A DNA stretch of 8,541 bases from JAWOJB01 sp046484325 (GTDB lineage Bacteria; Actinomycetota; Acidimicrobiia; Spongiisociales; ZC4RG35): the NCBI GenBank assembly GCA_046484325.1, contig JAWOJB010000016.1:1-8541 (forward strand). Direction: 5' to 3'. This document shows, piece after piece, positions 6,491 to 8,541 of the stretch (position 1 is the first letter of the stretch; the number at the start of each line of letters is the position of its first letter). Under the pieces are notes generated by a model. That model saw only the letters and a program-made list of their open reading frames with translations. It searched no databases and was not told the DNA's origin. A program made the translations under genes and the position numbers.

Positions 6491-7504
6491 ATGAGCGCCC
6501 TCGCAGGGCGACCGGGGGGAATCGAACCGACCGATCTCGTCTTCGGACCCGTCCCGAGCCGCCGGCTCGGACGCAGCCTGGGGGTCAACAACATCCCGCC
6601 CAAGGTCTGCTCGTACTCGTGTGTGTACTGCCAGGTCGGTCCGACGGTGGAACGCACGATCGAGCCCCGCCTCTTCCGTCCGCCCGCATCCATCGCCAAC
6701 CAGGTCCGGCTCCGCCTGGAGCGGCTTCGGGCGGCGGGTGAGCCGATCGACTACGTGACGTTCGTCCCGGATGGCGAGCCCACGCTCGACCTGAGGCTCG
6801 GCGAGGCGATCGACTCGATCCGGGCGTTGGGGGTCCGGGTCGCAGTCATCTCCAACGGATCCCTGCTCTGGAGGGGCGAGGTGCGCGAGGCGCTTGGCCG
6901 GGCCGACTGGGTCTCGGTGAAGGTCGACGCGGTGGACTCCGAGATCTGGCGCCGGATCGACCGTCCGCATCCCGGCCTGTCGATCTCCGCCGTCCTCGAC
7001 GGCATCTCGTCGTTCGCGGCGGAATATCGGGGGCACCTCGTGTCCGAGACGATGCTCGTCGAGGGTTTCAACGACGTCCCCGAGGCGGTGGCCGGGATCG
7101 GGCCGTACCTGCGGGAACTCGGTCTCTCGATGAGCTATATGGCCGTTCCGACCCGGCCCACTCCCCACCTGCAGGTCGGGCCACCCGGCGAAGACGCAGT
7201 CAACCGTGTGTTCCAGGCCCTCGCCGAGCACCTGCCCAACTTGGAGTACCTCGTCGGCTACGAGGGCGACCGGTTCTCGTCCACCGGCGATCCGAGGGCC
7301 GACCTCCTGGCGATCACCGCCGTGCATCCGATGCGGGAGTCGGCGGTGAGCAGGCTGCTGGAGCGGTGCGGCTCCGACTGGGACGTGGTGGAGCGTCTCA
7401 TGGCCGAAGGCACCCTGGTCGAAACGGCGTACCGGGGTGAGCGCTTCTACCTGCGTCGTTGGCGTAACAGGCCCGGGCGCTCCCCGGCGGCCTCGCAGCG
7501 CTGA
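6491..7504 (+). CDS. radical SAM protein, COG0731 type
   Basis: Radical S-adenosylmethionine enzyme, 337 aa, with the 4Fe-4S motif CSYSCVYC (Cys40, Cys44, Cys47; the CxxxCxxC form). The lead-in FGPVPSRRLGRSLGVNNIPP (18-37) is characteristic of the COG0731 group, which is related to the wyosine-synthesis enzyme TYW1 but in bacteria has no settled function. DGEPTLD (93-99) is the counterpart of the SAM-contacting GGE motif, and VISNGSLL (118-125) and WVSVKVDAVD (139-148) are later core strands. The C-terminal part (about 268-328) reads like a winged-helix domain (AITAVHPMRESAVSRLL ... FYLRRW), as in longer family members. Start: ATG 6491 follows a GAGAGAGAG purine run by 5 nt, a moderate ribosome site. 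It is divergent from the stress-type gene, with a possible -10 TACCGT at 6441-6446, and stands alone on its strand. Confidence 0.93.
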   Translation: MSALAGRPGGIEPTDLVFGPVPSRRLGRSLGVNNIPPKVCSYSCVYCQVGPTVERTIEPRLFRPPASIANQVRLRLERLRAAGEPIDYVTFVPDGEPTLDLRLGEAIDSIRALGVRVAVISNGSLLWRGEVREALGRADWVSVKVDAVDSEIWRRIDRPHPGLSISAVLDGISSFAAEYRGHLVSETMLVEGFNDVPEAVAGIGPYLRELGLSMSYMAVPTRPTPHLQVGPPGEDAVNRVFQALAEHLPNLEYLVGYEGDRFSSTGDPRADLLAITAVHPMRESAVSRLLERCGSDWDVVERLMAEGTLVETAYRGERFYLRRWRNRPGRSPAASQR

Positions 7505-7530
7505 CCCTGACGGGATCGGGCGGGTCAGCG
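7499..7530. terminator. bidirectional hairpin across the convergent stop codons
   Basis: CGCTGACCC (7499-7507) and GGGTCAGCG (7522-7530) are perfect 9-bp inverted arms around a 14-nt loop. The TGA of the radical SAM gene (7502-7504) lies in the left arm and the minus-strand TGA of the 71-aa gene (7527-7525) in the right arm. There is no T-run on either side, so it would act as a Rho-independent-like or end-protecting hairpin of the GC-rich kind. Confidence 0.5.
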
Positions 7531-7740
7531 GTCGGCTTCGTCCTCGTCCTGCGACGCCTCGAGAAGACGACGAACCAGGGCGAGCTCCTCCTCGAGCGAC
7601 GAGAGATAGTCTCGAAGCTCGGCCCGGGATCCACGATCCCTCACCCGGCGCCGCTCTCGCGGCGGCTCCATCTCCCTCCAGTGGGGATACGGGTAGGGAT
7701 CCCAGCAAGGACCACACCGGTGCCAGTGGCCGCAGGCCAC
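7525..7740 (-). CDS. hypothetical Cys/His-motif plus coiled-coil protein, 71 aa
   Basis: Not a family I can name. The N-terminus has a compact metal-ligand-like cluster, ACGHWHRCGPCWDPYPYPHW (residues 2-21: Cys3, His5, His7, Cys9, Cys12, His20), rich in aromatic residues. A basic stretch follows (RERRRVRDRGSR, 28-39), then an amphipathic helix likely to form a coiled coil (AELRDYLSSLEEELALVRRL, 40-59) and an acidic tail. Start: GTG 7740 has AGGAGG 5 nt upstream, and a candidate promoter ends just before; GTG 7770 would add 10 residues but falls inside the predicted -10. The frame is open far upstream, to 7971, but that part has no protein-like character. It shares its end hairpin with the radical SAM gene. 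Metal binding and self-association are inferences. Confidence 0.6.
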   Translation of the reverse strand: MACGHWHRCGPCWDPYPYPHWREMEPPRERRRVRDRGSRAELRDYLSSLEEELALVRRLLEASQDEDEADR

Positions 7741-7768
7741 CTCTGCCTCCTCTTTGGGCTCGAGATCC

Positions 7769-7797
7769 ACGCTACGGGTTGTGTGCCCGGTTGCCAG
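7769..7797 (-). promoter_or_regulatory. candidate promoter of the 71-aa gene
   Basis: On the minus strand CTGGCA (7797-7792) lies 17 nt before TAGCGT (7774-7769), a TANNNT -10. Transcription would begin near 7762, leaving a short leader with AGGAGG at 7751-7746 before GTG 7740. Confidence 0.4.
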
Positions 7798-7864
7798 GGA
7801 CGAAGTCCCCTGTTGGTTGAGTCGGCCCGACTCCGCCGAGGGCGAGCCTCCGGGGTCCTGGACC
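7795..7864. repeat. cluster of three dyads
   Basis: GGGAC-GAA-GTCCC (7797-7809; extends to 7795-7812 with one bulge), GAGTCGG-C-CCGACTC (7819-7833) and GGTCC-T-GGACC (7854-7864) lie within 70 bp, upstream of the 71-aa gene. Two have single-base centres, which suits protein-binding operators better than RNA hairpins. I could not fit them to a known riboswitch. Confidence 0.4.
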
Positions 7865-7937
7865 ACCGACCCGGGAGCTGCTCGTCTCTCCCACGGAATC
7901 GCCGTCGTGGACGGCACCTCTTCGGGGCCGCGGGAGC

Positions 7938-7968
7938 GGTGGTGACCGAGGGCACTGCCGTCACCACC
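7938..7968. repeat. 9-bp inverted repeat, hairpin
   Basis: GGTGGTGAC (7938-7946) and GTCACCACC (7960-7968) are perfect arms. The loop contains a further GGC-ACT-GCC stem with a 4-nt bulge. On the minus strand it sits about 100 nt past the tRNA 3' end, so it may once have ended the tRNA transcript; no T-run follows. Confidence 0.4.
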
Positions 7969-8066
7969 CACGAAGGGGTGAACTGAGCGAGCGTCCGACA
8001 GGGTCCGCAGTGCACCGACTGCCGGAAGTCGTCCAGCGAGCCATCGGCGGTGAATCCGAAGAGGTC

Positions 8067-8113
8067 GGTGGGCCCCGTGGGACTCGAACCCACAACCAAC
8101 GGGTCAAAAGCCC
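8067..8113 (-). other. 3' half of a tRNA (probably Lys-UUU): integration attachment site
   Basis: Reading the minus strand: GGG of the anticodon stem, anticodon loop CTTTTGA (8110-8104), stem CCCGT (8103-8099), 5-nt variable loop, a perfect T-arm GTGGG-TTCGAGT-CCCAC (8093-8077), acceptor strand GGGGCCC (8076-8070), discriminator A (8069), then CC; the final A of CCA is not encoded. The sequence upstream has no D-arm and no GGGCCCC partner for the acceptor strand, so the tRNA is incomplete. The loop reads best as Lys(UUU), although G follows the anticodon where A is usual; Gln(UUG) is possible with a 4-nt variable loop. A tRNA 3' half starting at the anticodon stem is the standard duplicate left by a tyrosine-integrase element. 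Confidence 0.72.
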
Positions 8114-8219
8114 CTTCGGACGGCCCCGACGACCAGGGAGAACTCTCAGAAAGCCAATGAAATCAAGGGTTTCGGCTTCGGTCGGTTCCCCGTCACTTCG
8201 CGCCGATTCTCGTCCTCTG

Positions 8220-8239
8220 ACGGACAAGATACGGACAAG
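8220..8239. repeat. tandem ACGGACAAG repeat, possible integrase arm-type sites
   Basis: ACGGACAAG occurs at 8220-8228 and 8231-8239, separated by AT, an 11-nt period close to one helical turn. It lies 107 nt from the tRNA fragment, inside the predicted element. Paired short direct repeats at this distance are how tyrosine integrases' N-terminal domains bind attachment-site arms. Confidence 0.45.
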
Positions 8240-8300
8240 GTGGCCTGTTCCCGACAGCAGCCCGCACGGATTCTCAAGTGTGTCGCAGCGGCCCGGCGGC

Positions 8301-8501
8301 CTAGCGGACGGTCTCGGCAGCGAACCGGAGCGCTTCAGTGATGTCCTCGGGCTCGAGATCAGTCAGGTCGGCGAGGACCTCGTCGGTCGTCATGCCATCG
8401 GCGACCATGGCGACCACGGTCGCCACGGGGATGCGCAGGTTGCGGATGCACGGCTGGCCACCCATCTTGCCTGCTTCGATGGTGATCCTCGGGAACGCCA
8501 C
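8301..8501 (-). CDS. DUF433 family antitoxin
   Basis: Small helix-turn-helix-like protein of the DUF433 family, 66 aa, the antitoxin partner of PIN-like DUF5615 toxins in many type II systems. It follows the family pattern closely: PRITIEAGKMGGQPCIRNLR (4-23), then IPVATVVAMVADGMTTDEVL (24-43) and LTDLEPEDITEALRFAAE (46-63). RNLRIPV replaces the usual RGTRIPV. Start: GTG 8501, giving the standard MxFPRIT opening; there is no ribosome site. A -10-like TAGGCT lies at 8514-8509, so the transcript may begin at or next to the start codon, as leaderless mRNAs do in actinobacteria. Toxins usually follow directly, but only about 190 nt without any suitable frame separates its stop from the tRNA fragment. 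Its partner is either lost or lies upstream, outside the window. Confidence 0.88.
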   Translation of the reverse strand: MAFPRITIEAGKMGGQPCIRNLRIPVATVVAMVADGMTTDEVLADLTDLEPEDITEALRFAAETVR

Positions 8502-8541
8502 TTGTGTGAGCCTACTGCGGTGGGATCGGTGCGACCACGGG

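Larger units (their letters stand above)
7741..8066. other. gene-free stretch with several inverted repeats
   Basis: No reading frame here has a convincing start, ribosome site or protein-like composition; open frames on both strands are high-GC shadows. It holds the promoter of the 71-aa gene, a cluster of dyads (7795-7864) and a larger hairpin (7938-7968). It would be the host-side flank of the tRNA-fragment attachment site. Confidence 0.5.
8114..8541. mobile_element. end of a putative integrated element, continuing past the window
   Basis: Integration into a tRNA 3' end rebuilds the full tRNA at one junction and leaves a 3' fragment at the other. Because the fragment's missing 5' half points to higher coordinates, the element should lie to the right and the host chromosome to the left. 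The stretch holds a tandem repeat like integrase arm sites and a DUF433 antitoxin gene, common island cargo. No integrase is within the window, so this is an inference from the attachment-site structure. Confidence 0.4.

Noticed and set aside
6365..7717. A 450-codon minus-strand frame across the radical SAM gene
   Set aside because: The plus-strand frame has the CxxxCxxC motif and family structure; the antisense frame is a compositional shadow and also overlaps the 71-aa gene.
7755..7835. Possible riboswitch (GGCAACC after a hairpin, as in SAM riboswitches)
   Set aside because: The other conserved S-box or SAM-IV segments are absent and no sulfur-metabolism gene follows.
7641..8099. A 152-codon minus-strand frame starting within the tRNA fragment
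   Set aside because: The VVGSSPTGPT opening is just the tRNA T-arm translated; the rest has no domain and no ribosome site.
8067..8140. A complete tRNA gene
   Set aside because: No D-arm and no 5' acceptor strand complementary to GGGGCCC are present upstream of the anticodon stem.

Overview
The window is high-GC DNA with strongly GC-biased third codon positions, frequent GTG/TTG starts and TANNNT-type -10 hexamers. It also carries a CGNR/ABATE-type zinc-finger regulator, which is typical of Actinomycetota. The genome is most likely actinobacterial, perhaps Acidimicrobiia-like; that last step is inference. No rRNA, complete tRNA or CRISPR array is present.

Left block (1-3244, minus strand). 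A four-gene set reads right to left: a 58-aa basic microprotein (2994-3170), a 68-aa Cys-containing microprotein overlapping it by 20 nt (2807-3013), a ProA-like aldehyde dehydrogenase with an AbrB-like N-terminal extension (1286-2752), and a classical NAD(P)-dependent aldehyde dehydrogenase cut off by the window start (1-1240). The short gaps suggest one transcription unit. It starts in an AT-rich divergent promoter region (about 3185-3240) shared with the plus-strand CGNR zinc-finger regulator (3245-3799), the natural candidate to control it.

Middle block (3800-7530). An AI-2E/PerM-family membrane protein (3872-4969, plus) converges on a minus-strand pair: a glycine-zipper general-stress-type membrane protein (5831-6334) followed by a ZIP-family metal transporter (5009-5773). 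Divergent from that pair is a COG0731-type radical SAM protein (6491-7504, plus). It converges on a 71-aa Cys/His plus coiled-coil protein (7525-7740, minus). The two stop codons of this convergent pair sit in the opposite arms of one perfect 9-bp inverted repeat.

Right block (7741-8541). After about 330 nt of gene-free DNA rich in inverted repeats comes the 3' half of a tRNA, beginning at the anticodon stem/loop (8067-8113, minus). It fits tRNA-Lys(UUU) best, and no 5' half is present. This is the usual footprint of a tyrosine-integrase attachment site. Beyond it lie a tandem ACGGACAAG repeat with an 11-nt period (8220-8239), resembling integrase arm-type sites, and a DUF433 antitoxin gene (8301-8501, minus) with no toxin beside it on its downstream side. 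I read 8114-8541 as the end of an integrated element that continues past the window, with host chromosome to the left.
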